A model generated the notes under the pieces. The model did not search any database. It was given only the letters and a program-made list of their open reading frames with translations, and was not told the DNA's origin. From Hoeflea ulvae (GTDB taxonomy: Bacteria; Pseudomonadota; Alphaproteobacteria; Rhizobiales; Rhizobiaceae): a stretch of 64,000 bases of DNA. Positions within the stretch are counted from its first letter, which is position 1. Each line of letters starts with the position of its first letter. This document shows, in pieces, positions 10,111-21,543 of the stretch. Both the position numbers and the translations under genes were made by a program. The DNA lies in the NCBI RefSeq assembly GCF_026619435.1, contig NZ_JAOVZQ010000001.1, forward strand, positions 1,495,501 to 1,559,500. Direction: 5' to 3'.

Positions 10111-10164
10111 CGAATATCTCCGGTGTATCGGAAGTGGCGCTTGGCGAACGCGTCCGCAGCAACT

Positions 10165-10192
10165 AATTTGGAAACCAGCGGGTTTTATAATT
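10165..10192. promoter_or_regulatory. 28-bp interrupted palindrome, probable TetR operator
   Basis: The sequence reads AATT-N3-AAACC-N4-GGTTT-N3-AATT with exact symmetry about 10178/10179. It sits in the 140-bp divergent space between the efflux adaptor start (10110) and the TetR start (10251), where repressors of RND pumps normally bind. The AT-rich stretch right after it could contain the tetR promoter. Binding is inferred from symmetry and position only. Confidence 0.6.
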
Positions 10193-10250
10193 GCTTTTTT
10201 ACTTTAAGCAAGCGCATTGCTGCAGATGCGAACATGGAAAGGAGCGATTG

Positions 10251-10898
10251 TTGTCAACATTTTGTGATAGCCAGCGGGGGCCGGGAAGGCCGCGACAGCT
10301 CGATGTTTCCGAACGCGAAGCGATCATCATCGACGCAGCGGAAAGGGTGATCGTGGCCCAGGGGCTTGCGGCAGCATCGATGACGGCGATCGCACATGAA
10401 GCCAGCATGTCCAAGCGCACCCTTTACGAAGTGTTCGAAAGCCGTTCGGCGCTGTTTGCCTCCATCATCCGCCGCATGCACAACAAGCTGACCCGCCCGC
10501 TTGCGCCGTGCGAATTCGATCTGCCGCTCGCCGAACGGCTGCGCCTGCTGATGACGCCGACCGGTGAAAAATTCACCGACCCGCTCCCGCTGGCGATCTT
10601 GCGCGCAGTCATCACCGAAGCCGGGAGGCAACCCGAGCTCGCCGCTGAGTTCATGCAGGAAGGGCCGCATGCGCTTTACGCCATGGTGCGCGAGGAACTC
10701 GACCGGTCAGTGGCCCGCGGCGAGCTCCGGATCGGCGATACCGCGGCCGCCGCCCGTCTTCTGGCGGACATGGCGCATGGCAATGTGCTCGAGCATCTGG
10801 TCACATCCCAGACCGCCTGCGAACGTCAGCAGGCCTATGAAAGCCGACTCGAGCTCGCCATCCGCGTGTTCCTCGGCGGCATAGCGGACGCCGCCTGA
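10251..10898 (+). CDS. TetR/AcrR family transcriptional regulator
   Basis: About 215 residues. The N-terminal helix-turn-helix is clear: 'IIDAAERVIVAQGLAAASM' followed by 'AHEASMSKRTLYEVFESR'. The C-terminal part contains a TetR ligand-binding region with 'ILRAVITEAGRQPELAAEF', as in AcrR/AmeR-like repressors. The TTG at 10251-10253 is chosen because GGAG (10241-10244) lies 6 bp upstream; another TTG directly precedes it. It is divergent from the RND adaptor-permease pair and is very likely their local repressor. Confidence 0.88.
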   Translation: MSTFCDSQRGPGRPRQLDVSEREAIIIDAAERVIVAQGLAAASMTAIAHEASMSKRTLYEVFESRSALFASIIRRMHNKLTRPLAPCEFDLPLAERLRLLMTPTGEKFTDPLPLAILRAVITEAGRQPELAAEFMQEGPHALYAMVREELDRSVARGELRIGDTAAAARLLADMAHGNVLEHLVTSQTACERQQAYESRLELAIRVFLGGIADAA

Positions 10899-11088
10899 GC
10901 TCAATGCCGGGGCAGTCATGAATTGCCTTGATGCAGCACCCGGTACCGGAAGTCCTGTATGCCGCGGATGTGTTTCAGGCTCTGCAAACCGCCTCTTTAG
11001 GCGCAGATCAGACCTCATTCGATGGGCGAATGTCCGGCCACCCTGGCCCCGGGCGATCACCAATTTGCAAAAAAACTCGAGCCCGGGC

Positions 11089-11114
11089 GGAACGATCCGG
11101 GCCTTCGTGCGGTT
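11089..11114 (+). promoter_or_regulatory. Weak EcfG-like promoter candidate
   Basis: GGAAC (11089-11093) is followed after 17 bases by GGTT (11111-11114), one mismatch from the GGAAC-N16/17-CGTT consensus of the alphaproteobacterial EcfG stress sigma factor. It lies 60 bp before the TTG start of the molybdenum enzyme operon. The rest of the 276-bp gap 10899-11174 shows no gene; an imperfect hairpin is present at about 11119-11147. Confidence 0.3.
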
Positions 11115-11174
11115 TAGGAGACACTTGCCGGCGGATTTGCCGGTGTCCTGTTTGTCCGCCGAGGGAGATCCGCC

Positions 11175-12652
<1,478 letters not shown>

Positions 12653-12653
12653 G

Positions 12654-14861
12654 ATGCAAACTTCGACCAACACCCTCATCGGTGACGCGCTGAACCGCGT
12701 CGACGGCCCGGCCAAGGTCACGGGCACGGCGGAATATGCCGGCGATCACCGGATCGAAGGCGGCATCGCCGAAGGCTACATCGTTGAAGCCCCCGCCGGT
12801 CCTGGCCGGATCACCAGGCTTGACACGACGGCTGCGGAGCGCGCCGAAGGCGTGATCACCGTTCTGACCCACCGCAATGCCCCGGCCCAGAAACCCTATG
12901 GCACGCCTGAGGAAGAAGGCCGCTTCACCCAGTCGCATGCGGTTCTGGAAAATGACCAGGTGCGCCATTTCGGCGAGCCGGTGGCTCTTGTCATCGCCGG
13001 CACGCTCGAGCAGGCACGCCATGCGGCAAGCCTGGTCGAGATCAAGATCGAAAGCACCGAGGGCGTCTACAACCCGCTCGATCACCGCGACAAGGAAGAA
13101 AAGCCCGAAAGCGTTGACGGCCTGGACGAGGTCGACACGCATGACGGTGATTTCGATGCGGCGTTTTCCGCCTCGGATATTTCTGTCGAAGCCAGCTATT
13201 TCACCGGCGCCCAGCACTCCGCAGCCATGGAGCCGCATGTGACGGTGGCGCAATGGAAAAACGGCAAACTGACCATCCACATGGCGATCCAGATCATTGC
13301 CTCCGCCGTGTCGGCCTTTGCCAACACGCTGGGCATCGACGAAGAGAATGTCCGGATCATCTCGCCCTTTACCGGCGGCGGGTTCGGCTCGAAGCTCGGC
13401 GTGCACAATGAAGCCATCCTCGCAGCCCTCGGAGCGATTGCCTGTGGACGTCCCGTGCGCGTTGCACAAACCCGGCGCAATGTCTTTTCCAACGGGCCGC
13501 ACCGTTCGCGCCATCTTCAGGAGCTCAAGCTCGGCGCCAGCCGGGACGGGAAGCTGAAGGCCATCCGGCATTACTCGCTGGCAGGCATGGCCCGCAACTA
13601 TCCCTTCGCAGAAGCGCCGGCGTCGCCGACCCGGGCCAGCTACGCCGCAGACGCGATCCACACCATCCACCGGGTGGTCAAGGCCGACATCCCCAAGGTC
13701 GACAGCATGCGCGCCCCGGGAGAGGCAATCGGAACCCTGACCTTCGAAACGGCAATTGACGAGCTGGCGGAAAAATGCGGCATCGATCCGGTCGAATTCC
13801 GGGTGCTCAACGAGCCCGAAGCCGACCCGTCCAGTGGCGACGCCTTTGCCGACAGGCGTCTGGTCGAATGCATCAGGACCGGCGCCGAGAAATTCGGCTG
13901 GTCGGGCCGAGTGACGCCGGGCAGCCGGCGGGACGGCCGCAAGCTGATCGGTCAGGGAATGGCGGTGGCGATTCGCCCCAATACGCTCAACCCGTCTAGC
14001 GCCGAGGTCCGGCTTTTGCCCGATGGCAGGCTGACGGCCCGGCTCGACATGACCGACATCGGCACCGGAACCTACACCATCCTGACCCAGATCGCGGCGG
14101 AAACCCTGTCCATCCCCGCCGACCGCATCACGGTCGAACTCGGCGACAGCAGCTTTCCCGAAACCTCCGGCTCGGGTGGTTCATTCGGTGCGGCTAGCTC
14201 CGGTTCGGCGCTGTTTGCGGCCTGCAATTCGTTGAAGAGTGCACTGGGCGAGCGTCTGGCCCAGGCCGGCGTCGCCGCCAATGATTTCACAATCAAGGGT
14301 GACAGGATCGCTGTCGGCGACCGCGACATTGCGCTCGCAGATATTCTTGACGCCGACGGGCTGAGCGTTGAAGGCTCTGTCGATCCCGATGACTATGCAA
14401 ATGGCAAGGCCGAATATTCCTATGGCGTGCAATTCGCCGAGGTCGAGGTCGATGCAGACACGGGCGAACTCCGCGTCCGCCGTCTGCTGGGTGTGTTCGA
14501 CGCCGGGCGGATCCTCAACATCAAGACCGCACGCTCGCAGCTGATGGGTGGAATGATCTTTGGCATCGGCGGCGCACTGCTGGAGGAAACCCAGATGGAT
14601 GACCGTTACGGCAGCTTCATGAACCGCGATTTCGCCGAATACCATATCGCCGTCAACCGCGATGTACCGGATCTGGAAGTCCACATGCTGGATGGTTTCT
14701 CCGAGCATTCCAATCCGTTGGGCAGCAAGGGCATCGGCGAACTGGGAATCTGCGGCGCGGGTCCGGCCATTGCCAATGCCATCTATGAGGCAACCGGCGT
14801 GCGTGTACGGAAATTCCCGATTCACCTTGAGGATGTACTCGATCAGCTTCCGGCCCAGTAG
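12654..14861 (+). CDS. Aldehyde oxidoreductase molybdopterin-binding subunit (PaoC/YagR-like)
   Basis: A 735-residue large subunit. The aldehyde oxidase/xanthine dehydrogenase a/b hammerhead domain is at the N-terminus ('GPAKVTGTAEYAGD'). Molybdopterin loops include 'GGGFGSKLG', 'MRAPGEA' and 'GSGGSFGAASSGSA'. The conserved catalytic Glu is in 'KGIGELGICGAG' near the C-terminus. The length matches PaoC (about 730). Substrates of this group are aromatic and aliphatic aldehydes, oxidised to acids. No XdhC/PaoD-type cofactor chaperone is encoded next to it, so maturation must use a gene elsewhere. Confidence 0.92.
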   Translation: MQTSTNTLIGDALNRVDGPAKVTGTAEYAGDHRIEGGIAEGYIVEAPAGPGRITRLDTTAAERAEGVITVLTHRNAPAQKPYGTPEEEGRFTQSHAVLENDQVRHFGEPVALVIAGTLEQARHAASLVEIKIESTEGVYNPLDHRDKEEKPESVDGLDEVDTHDGDFDAAFSASDISVEASYFTGAQHSAAMEPHVTVAQWKNGKLTIHMAIQIIASAVSAFANTLGIDEENVRIISPFTGGGFGSKLGVHNEAILAALGAIACGRPVRVAQTRRNVFSNGPHRSRHLQELKLGASRDGKLKAIRHYSLAGMARNYPFAEAPASPTRASYAADAIHTIHRVVKADIPKVDSMRAPGEAIGTLTFETAIDELAEKCGIDPVEFRVLNEPEADPSSGDAFADRRLVECIRTGAEKFGWSGRVTPGSRRDGRKLIGQGMAVAIRPNTLNPSSAEVRLLPDGRLTARLDMTDIGTGTYTILTQIAAETLSIPADRITVELGDSSFPETSGSGGSFGAASSGSALFAACNSLKSALGERLAQAGVAANDFTIKGDRIAVGDRDIALADILDADGLSVEGSVDPDDYANGKAEYSYGVQFAEVEVDADTGELRVRRLLGVFDAGRILNIKTARSQLMGGMIFGIGGALLEETQMDDRYGSFMNRDFAEYHIAVNRDVPDLEVHMLDGFSEHSNPLGSKGIGELGICGAGPAIANAIYEATGVRVRKFPIHLEDVLDQLPAQ

Positions 14862-14875
14862 CCAGCCGGATCAGC

Positions 14876-14900
14876 GGAACCAGATCGCCGGTCCGGCGTT
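14876..14900 (+). promoter_or_regulatory. EcfG general-stress promoter (GGAAC-N16-CGTT)
   Basis: GGAAC at 14876-14880 and CGTT at 14897-14900 are separated by exactly 16 bases, the consensus for alphaproteobacterial EcfG/RpoE2 sigma factors. The expected start point near 14907 is followed by AAGGAG (14914-14919) and the ATG at 14926, a well-formed short leader for the small membrane protein. Confidence 0.75.
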
Positions 14901-14925
14901 TGTCAAAGGAACGAAGGAGAACGTC

Positions 14926-15156
14926 ATGCGGACCCGTACATCCATTGCCGCCCTGATCGCGCTGCCCGTCAACGCGGTGCTGTTCGGCTTCGGCGCTATC
15001 GCAGTCCTGTCGATCCCGGCGCTTGCCGAACACGCCAAATATCTGCTTCCGGCAGTGATTCTGGCCGGATTTGCGGCCACAGCCCCGATCGCCTGGATGC
15101 TGGCGCCGCGGTTGCGCGCCCGGCAGCATCGCTCCGATCTGCCCCGCAACGCCTGA
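14926..15156 (+). CDS. Small two-helix membrane protein, unknown function
   Basis: A 76-residue protein with two hydrophobic segments (about residues 7-31, 'IAALIALPVNAVLFGFGAIA', and about 41-60, 'LLPAVILAGFAATAPIAWML'). A positively charged tail, 'PRLRARQHRSDLPRN', follows. AAGGAG lies 6 bp before the ATG. I recognise no family. The strong EcfG promoter directly upstream and the lack of co-transcribed genes point to a stress-induced inner-membrane protein. It is convergent with the receiver gene. Confidence 0.72.
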   Translation: MRTRTSIAALIALPVNAVLFGFGAIAVLSIPALAEHAKYLLPAVILAGFAATAPIAWMLAPRLRARQHRSDLPRNA

Positions 15157-15166
15157 ACAGGCGGTT

Positions 15167-15583
15167 CTAACGCTCCTCGGCGCTCATGGCTTCGGGACGC
15201 TGGAATGCGACGACATTTTGCGGCGCGATTGTCTGTGACTGGCTGATCAGCTCGCAAAGCAATTCCGCCAGGCTGTCATAGTTGATCGGTCTGGACAGGA
15301 AGTTGCGGGCACCGGCAATACGCACCGAATTGGAAGGCACGCAACCTCCGAGCGTCACCAGCGGAATCGCCGATCGGCGCAGCTTCGACGCGAACATCAG
15401 CGAGACCTCATCGGGATGATGAAGGTCGAAAATTGCGGCATCAATGCCGGAATGGGAGCAATTCCGATGCTCGCCCGGCCGCATCGGCTCAACGGCGAAG
15501 CCGCGATCCTCAAGCTCTGACAGCAAGTTCACCGTCAGCATGGGCTCGTCGGTGACAACAAGAATTTTCGGACTCGTATGCAT
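15167..15583 (-). CDS. Stand-alone response-regulator receiver domain protein
   Basis: A 138-residue single-domain protein with the CheY fold pattern: acidic pair Asp12-Glu13, phospho-acceptor Asp53 in 'AIFDLHHP' and Thr77 in 'LVTLGG'. The usually invariant Lys before the last helix is replaced by Arg98 in 'FLSRP'. There is no output domain. The ATG at 15581-15583 follows a GAAGGAG ribosome site. Alphaproteobacteria use many single-domain receivers to relay or buffer stress and motility signals; no cognate kinase is adjacent. It is divergent from the ribbon-helix-helix gene. Confidence 0.8.
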   Translation of the reverse strand: MHTSPKILVVTDEPMLTVNLLSELEDRGFAVEPMRPGEHRNCSHSGIDAAIFDLHHPDEVSLMFASKLRRSAIPLVTLGGCVPSNSVRIAGARNFLSRPINYDSLAELLCELISQSQTIAPQNVVAFQRPEAMSAEER

Positions 15584-15687
15584 TGTGTACTCCTTCAATG
15601 GGTGTCGCGGCGGCACCTCAATTGCTGGATGAGCAGTGCAGTCGGAGTACATGGTTATATGAAAAGCCGACCATAGAAAGGCCACGC

Positions 15688-15706
15688 TTGTGCAGTGAGT
15701 GCACAA
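15688..15706. promoter_or_regulatory. Perfect 19-bp palindrome TTGTGCA-N5-TGCACAA
   Basis: Two exact 7-bp inverted arms (15688-15694 and 15700-15706) flank a 5-bp spacer in the 210-bp divergent gap between the receiver (start 15583) and ribbon-helix-helix (start 15794) genes. It is a plausible dimeric-regulator operator; the binding protein is unknown, and the adjacent ribbon-helix-helix protein is one candidate. Confidence 0.5.
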
Positions 15707-15793
15707 TGCAATTGTAACTAAGAATTGGCCACTTGAAAAATGTGGGTCACTTACTAACATAGAGCCATCGACCAGGTAGCCGGGACTTCTGAA

Positions 15794-16012
15794 ATGTACC
15801 GTGAAAGAAATGAACGCTTGCAGATCATGGTGTCGCCGGAAGAACTCGCCGCCATCGATGACTGGCGATTCACACAGCGCATGCCAAGCCGCGCATCCGC
15901 GGTTCGCGAGCTGTTGCGCCGCGGTCTTCAGGCCGAGGGTGTCACCATCGCCGAGGCACACGAGAAATCCAGCGATTTCGGCGTCATCGAGAAACGCTAC
16001 GACGCCGAGTGA
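15794..16012 (+). CDS. Small ribbon-helix-helix-type DNA-binding protein
   Basis: A 72-residue protein. The N-terminal 45 residues fit a ribbon-helix-helix pattern: a short strand 'ERLQIMVSPEELAAIDDW' and the helix segment 'PSRASAVRELLRRGL', as in CopG/Arc-like regulators and antitoxins. No toxin gene follows it; the next gene is katE, 230 bp away with its own promoter. It may regulate itself or the divergent receiver gene. Confidence 0.75.
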   Translation: MYRERNERLQIMVSPEELAAIDDWRFTQRMPSRASAVRELLRRGLQAEGVTIAEAHEKSSDFGVIEKRYDAE

Positions 16013-16137
16013 TGCTGACTTGCGCGGATCTGTGCACAGGGCGGAATCACCAGCCCGCCTGAATCGAGCCTGATGGGCGCGCGTTCTGAGCCGGGCTACA
16101 AGACCGGTCCGTAGACAATTCTGTTTCTTCAAATTCT

Positions 16138-16162
16138 GGAACCATGCTCCCGGACCGGCGTT
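16138..16162 (+). promoter_or_regulatory. EcfG general-stress promoter upstream of katE
   Basis: GGAAC at 16138-16142 and CGTT at 16159-16162 are separated by exactly 16 bases, matching the EcfG/RpoE2 promoter consensus. It lies 81 bp before the katE ATG. Catalases of this type belong to the general stress response in several rhizobia, so the pairing makes biological sense. The remainder of the 16013-16242 gap shows no gene. Confidence 0.78.
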
Positions 16163-16242
16163 CTCCGTTCTGGATGTTTGGCACGGGCGTACCGCGCGGT
16201 GCGACGGCCACTTCCATTGTCCAGCAGCAATTGGAGAGCGAT

Positions 16243-18354
<2,112 letters not shown>

Positions 18355-18374
18355 GTCAAAAGACCTTTGACGTG

Positions 18375-18404
18375 AAAGAGCCCGCCATATCGGCGGGCTC
18401 TTTT
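18375..18404 (+). terminator. Rho-independent terminator after katE
   Basis: A perfect 12-bp stem (18375-18386 with 18392-18403, GC-rich core CCCGCC/GGCGGG) has a 5-base loop ATATC and ends in TTTT. It lies 20 bp after the katE stop. Its AAAG start and TTTT end may let it also terminate the leftward transcript of the hypothetical gene that ends at 18445. Confidence 0.92.
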
Positions 18405-18444
18405 GGTATGGGACCCGGTTTTCCGGGCCGGAGCGAGAGGGCGA

Positions 18445-18798
18445 TCAGGCGTCCCGGATCAGCCCGCGTTCGCCCGGAACATCGCCTTCTTCTTCCAGAG
18501 TGACGTGGTAGAGCTTGTCGTCTCGAAAGGCGCTGGCGAAATCCGTGGTCGTCCCGTCACCGGGCTTGGCGTCGATGTCGAGAAAATCGACTTCGGCCTC
18601 GGCCGCAACGATGCGGGCGTCGGCGGGCGAGAAGGCCCGCACCCGGACGGCGCCGTGATTGGGGGCATTGTCCCATCGCGGGTCGTCGGGCCGGGTGTTG
18701 GGTTCGAGCCGGTAGATTTGCAGCTTGCCGGCCGGCTGTTCCGTCGAGACCGGGTCGCTGATCGCGCCGACCGCCGGCTGGGTGGGGAATTCGGACAT
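18445..18798 (-). CDS. Hypothetical protein, 117 residues
   Basis: I recognise no named family. The protein is acidic and soluble, with 'LQIYRLEPNTRPDDPRW' near residue 26, 'VRVRAFSPADARIVAAEAE' around 51-69 and a C-terminal 'YHVTLEEEGDVPGERGLI'. The alternation of short strands suggests a small alpha/beta fold, and no signal peptide is seen. A GAAAGGA ribosome site lies before the ATG at 18796-18798. It follows the ribokinase gene on the same strand after 127 bp, so it may be transcribed with it or separately. Confidence 0.7.
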   Translation of the reverse strand: MSEFPTQPAVGAISDPVSTEQPAGKLQIYRLEPNTRPDDPRWDNAPNHGAVRVRAFSPADARIVAAEAEVDFLDIDAKPGDGTTTDFASAFRDDKLYHVTLEEEGDVPGERGLIRDA

Positions 18799-18925
18799 GG
18801 GTTCGGATCCTTTCTCGGGTTTTGCAATGAAAGGAAAACGACCGAGACCGGTTTTGGTTGCGGATCTGCCGGTGATCCGGACTTTCCGGCAGATCAGGCA
18901 TTCTTCAAGCGTCTGGCGCCGCCGG

Positions 18926-19846
18926 TCAGTTGCGCGCCAGGAGCGCCTTGATTTCCGACAGCGATGGCATGGAGGGCGCAGTCCCTGGCCGGGTCACCGA
19001 AATCGACGCGGTGGCGCAGCCGAATCTGACCGCATCAACCGGTTCCATGCCGGTTGCCAGTGCCGCCGCAAATCCGCCATTGAAGGCATCGCCGGCGCCG
19101 GTGGTTTCCGCCACCGGACCGGCATTGAAGGCCGGCACATGAACATTCTGTCCGGCGCCGTAATAAAGCGCGCCGTTTTCGCCCAGCGTGATCACCACCG
19201 CCCGGGCCCCCATTTCAGTCAGTCTTGCCGCCGCCCTGGTGGCGTCTTCAAGGCCGGTCACGGCAATCCCGGTCAGCGCTTCGGCTTCGGTTTCGTTGGG
19301 GGTGACATAGTCGCACAGCGCCAGCATGCCGTCGGGCAAGGTGGCTGCCGGGGCAGGGTTGAGGATGGTGGTCGCGCCGCCCTCGCGGGCAATCTGCAGG
19401 GCGCGCATTGCTGCGTCCATCGGCTGTTCGAGCTGGGTGACGAAGACTGCGGCATTGCCGATCAGGTCAGCGCGGGCATCGATGTCTGCCGGACAGATCG
19501 ACCCGGCCACGCCCGGGCAGACAATGATCGCATTGTTGCCGGTCGCCGCCTCGACAAAGATATAGGCCGCGCCCGTGTAGCCGTCCTCGTGCTGGGTGAT
19601 GACGGGGGTGACGCCGGCATCGGCCCAGGTCTTGAGCGCCATGTCGGCAAAGGTATCGCGTCCGAGCCGGGTGATGAAATGGGTTTCCGCCCCGGCCTTG
19701 GCGGATGCGACAGCCTGGTTGGAACCCTTGCCGCCCGGTCCGAGCGCAAAACTCTCACCCATGATGGTCTCGCCCATCCGCGGCGCCCGGGCTGCGCGAT
19801 AGGCGGTGTCGGCCACAAACACGCCGAGAATGACAACCTTTGACAT
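18926..19846 (-). CDS. rbsK: Ribokinase (PfkB family)
   Basis: A 306-residue PfkB sugar kinase. The N-terminal signature is 'GPGGKGSNQAVASAKAGA'. The C-terminal catalytic motif 'ETTGAGDAFNGGFA' contains the base Asp and anion hole. 'PNETEAEALTG' is the nucleotide-binding Asn/Glu segment typical of ribokinases. It phosphorylates ribose or a similar sugar at O5 using ATP. It follows the mutarotase gene by 9 bp, which in turn follows the ABC ATPase gene, so this operon pairs import energy, mutarotation and phosphorylation. The precise pentose or hexose is not certain. Confidence 0.88.
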   Translation of the reverse strand: MSKVVILGVFVADTAYRAARAPRMGETIMGESFALGPGGKGSNQAVASAKAGAETHFITRLGRDTFADMALKTWADAGVTPVITQHEDGYTGAAYIFVEAATGNNAIIVCPGVAGSICPADIDARADLIGNAAVFVTQLEQPMDAAMRALQIAREGGATTILNPAPAATLPDGMLALCDYVTPNETEAEALTGIAVTGLEDATRAAARLTEMGARAVVITLGENGALYYGAGQNVHVPAFNAGPVAETTGAGDAFNGGFAAALATGMEPVDAVRFGCATASISVTRPGTAPSMPSLSEIKALLARN

Positions 19847-19855
19847 GATGGTCCC

Positions 19856-20308
19856 CTACTCCTGCGGCGGGATCACGCCCTTGCGGAACATGAAGCAGCC
19901 ATAGAACCGTCGTTCTCCGGTCTGGATCACCGCATAGGCCTGCTTGGCCATGTCGTAGAAGGCGAAACGTTCGATGCTGACCATCGGCCGGGGTTGCCCT
20001 TCGGCGGCATCGATGGCGCTCTGCACTTCCGCCTGCACCGGCGGCACTTCGTCAGGGCTGCCGACGATCTCCATCCGGCCGGCAAAATCATCGACGAAAG
20101 TGTCGAGCGGCAGCACCGAAAGTACGGCTTCGACGGCTTCTGCAGCGGTCAGGTTGTCCATCCGCAGCAAATCGCCGACCACCGTCTGCCGGGCGATCGA
20201 ATCGGACGGAAAATTGGTGTCGGCAATGATCAGCGTATCGCCATGGCCCATGGCGCGCAGTGCGTAGAGCACCTCGGCATTCAGTCTGGAGTCCAGTCCC
20301 TTGAGCAT
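19856..20308 (-). CDS. RbsD/FucU family sugar mutarotase
   Basis: About 150 residues. The family motif 'RAMGHGDTLIIADTNFPS' (catalytic His and Asp in 'GHGD' and 'IADTN') is near residue 20, and the C-terminal 'MAKQAYAVIQTGERRFYG' is typical of FucU, where Tyr contributes to anomer exchange. The ATG at 20306-20308 is preferred because GGAGGA lies 5-6 bp upstream; an earlier in-frame ATG overlaps that ribosome site. It interconverts alpha and beta anomers of the imported sugar. FucU-type length and motifs fit better than RbsD, but substrate is not fixed by sequence. Confidence 0.88.
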   Translation of the reverse strand: MLKGLDSRLNAEVLYALRAMGHGDTLIIADTNFPSDSIARQTVVGDLLRMDNLTAAEAVEAVLSVLPLDTFVDDFAGRMEIVGSPDEVPPVQAEVQSAIDAAEGQPRPMVSIERFAFYDMAKQAYAVIQTGERRFYGCFMFRKGVIPPQE

Positions 20309-20386
20309 GCTATCCTCCTCCATGCAATGTCGTCCGGCGCCCTCTGCCCGCGCCATCCGACCTTCAATGTGCGGCCTGAAGCCGGG

Positions 20387-21451
20387 TCAGTTCAGCCGCA
20401 ATCCGGTATCTGCGTCAAACATGTGCACCATTTCGGGGCGTGGCTTGAGCCGGATCACGTCGCCCGGCCGGAAGGCATGACGGTCCCGGAACACGGCGAT
20501 GATTTCCTGGCCTGCGGCGCGCAGCACCACATGGGTTTCCGATCCGGTCGGCTCGACCACGGCGACCTTGGCCTCGAAGCCGGTGTCGTCGAGTTCGAGA
20601 TGTTCCGGCCGGATGCCCAGGATCACCTTGCGGCCCGCTTCCAGCCCGGCGCGCTCCGGCGCGAGCAGGGACACGCCCTGGGCTTCCACGGTCTGGCTGG
20701 TGCCATTGTGCCCGGCGACACCCTCGATCAGATTCATCGACGGCGAGCCGATGAAGCCTGCGACAAAGACATTGTCCGGCCGGTCGTAGAGCTCGAGCGG
20801 CGAGCCTTGCTGGGAAATATGGCCGTCGCGCATGACCACGATCTGGTCGGCCATGGTCATGGCCTCGATCTGGTCGTGGGTGACATAGACAGTTGTGGTC
20901 CCCAGCCGCTGGTGCAATTCGCGGATTTCTGCGCGCATCTGCACCCTGAGCTTGGCGTCGAGATTGGACAGCGGTTCGTCAAAGAGAAACACCTGCGGTT
21001 CGCGCACGATCGCCCGGCCCATGGCGACGCGCTGGCGCTGGCCGCCGGAGAGCTCGCGCGGGTAGCGGTCGAGATAGGGCTTGAGCCCGAGGATCTCCGC
21101 AGCCGTGGCGACCCGCTGGTCGATTTCCGGCTTCGGCATGCGCTGCATCTTCAGCGCAAATCCCATATTCGCCGCCACCGTCTTGTGCGGGTAGAGCGCG
21201 TAGTTCTGGAATACCATGGCGATATTGCGTTCGGCCGGCGGCAGGTTGTTGACCACCCGGCCGCCAATATTGATCGTGCCGGCGGTAATGCCTTCAAGTC
21301 CGGCGAGCATTCTCAACAGTGTTGACTTGCCGCAGCCGGAGGGGCCGACAAGAACGACGAAACGTCCGTCCGGAATATCGATGTCGACGCCGTGGATGAC
21401 CTCTACCGCCCCATAGGCCTTGTAGAGTTTCTCGATCCTGACATCCGCCAT
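20387..21451 (-). CDS. Sugar ABC transporter ATP-binding protein (UgpC/MalK type)
   Basis: A 354-residue CUT1-family ATPase. Walker A is 'GPSGCGKST', the Q-loop is in 'VFQNYALYPH', the signature is 'LSGGQRQRVAMGRA', Walker B is 'VFLFDEPLSNLDAK' and the H-loop is in 'YVTHDQIEAMTMADQI'. A C-terminal TOBE/OB regulatory domain (about residues 240-354) is present. It should energise the permease pair encoded divergently at 23436-25473, since that operon has no ATPase of its own. It heads the leftward mutarotase-ribokinase operon. Confidence 0.93.
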   Translation of the reverse strand: MADVRIEKLYKAYGAVEVIHGVDIDIPDGRFVVLVGPSGCGKSTLLRMLAGLEGITAGTINIGGRVVNNLPPAERNIAMVFQNYALYPHKTVAANMGFALKMQRMPKPEIDQRVATAAEILGLKPYLDRYPRELSGGQRQRVAMGRAIVREPQVFLFDEPLSNLDAKLRVQMRAEIRELHQRLGTTTVYVTHDQIEAMTMADQIVVMRDGHISQQGSPLELYDRPDNVFVAGFIGSPSMNLIEGVAGHNGTSQTVEAQGVSLLAPERAGLEAGRKVILGIRPEHLELDDTGFEAKVAVVEPTGSETHVVLRAAGQEIIAVFRDRHAFRPGDVIRLKPRPEMVHMFDADTGLRLN

Positions 21452-21521
21452 GCCGCCCCCCGCATTCTTTGCTTTTTCGTATCGTTGGCAAGTGGTAGCG
21501 CACCGAAAAGCCGCTGTCCAT

Positions 21522-21543
21522 CATGTAGACATGCCAACATGTT
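21522..21543. promoter_or_regulatory. Triple CATG repeat with 8-bp period in divergent promoter region
   Basis: CATG occurs at 21522, 21530 and 21538, each 8 bp apart, and the last is inside AACATGTT, an 8-bp palindrome (21536-21543). A TTGGCAA element lies nearby at 21484-21490. The repeats sit in the 251-bp gap between the ATPase gene (start 21451) and the binding-protein gene (start 21703), where a regulator of both operons would be expected. No function is proven. Confidence 0.35.

Noticed and set aside
11119..11147. Imperfect hairpin in the leader of the molybdenum enzyme operon
   Set aside because: The stem has bulges, no T-run and no riboswitch-like pattern that I recognise.
15794..16012. 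Toxin-antitoxin interpretation of the ribbon-helix-helix gene
   Set aside because: No small toxin gene overlaps or follows; the next gene is katE with its own promoter 230 bp away.
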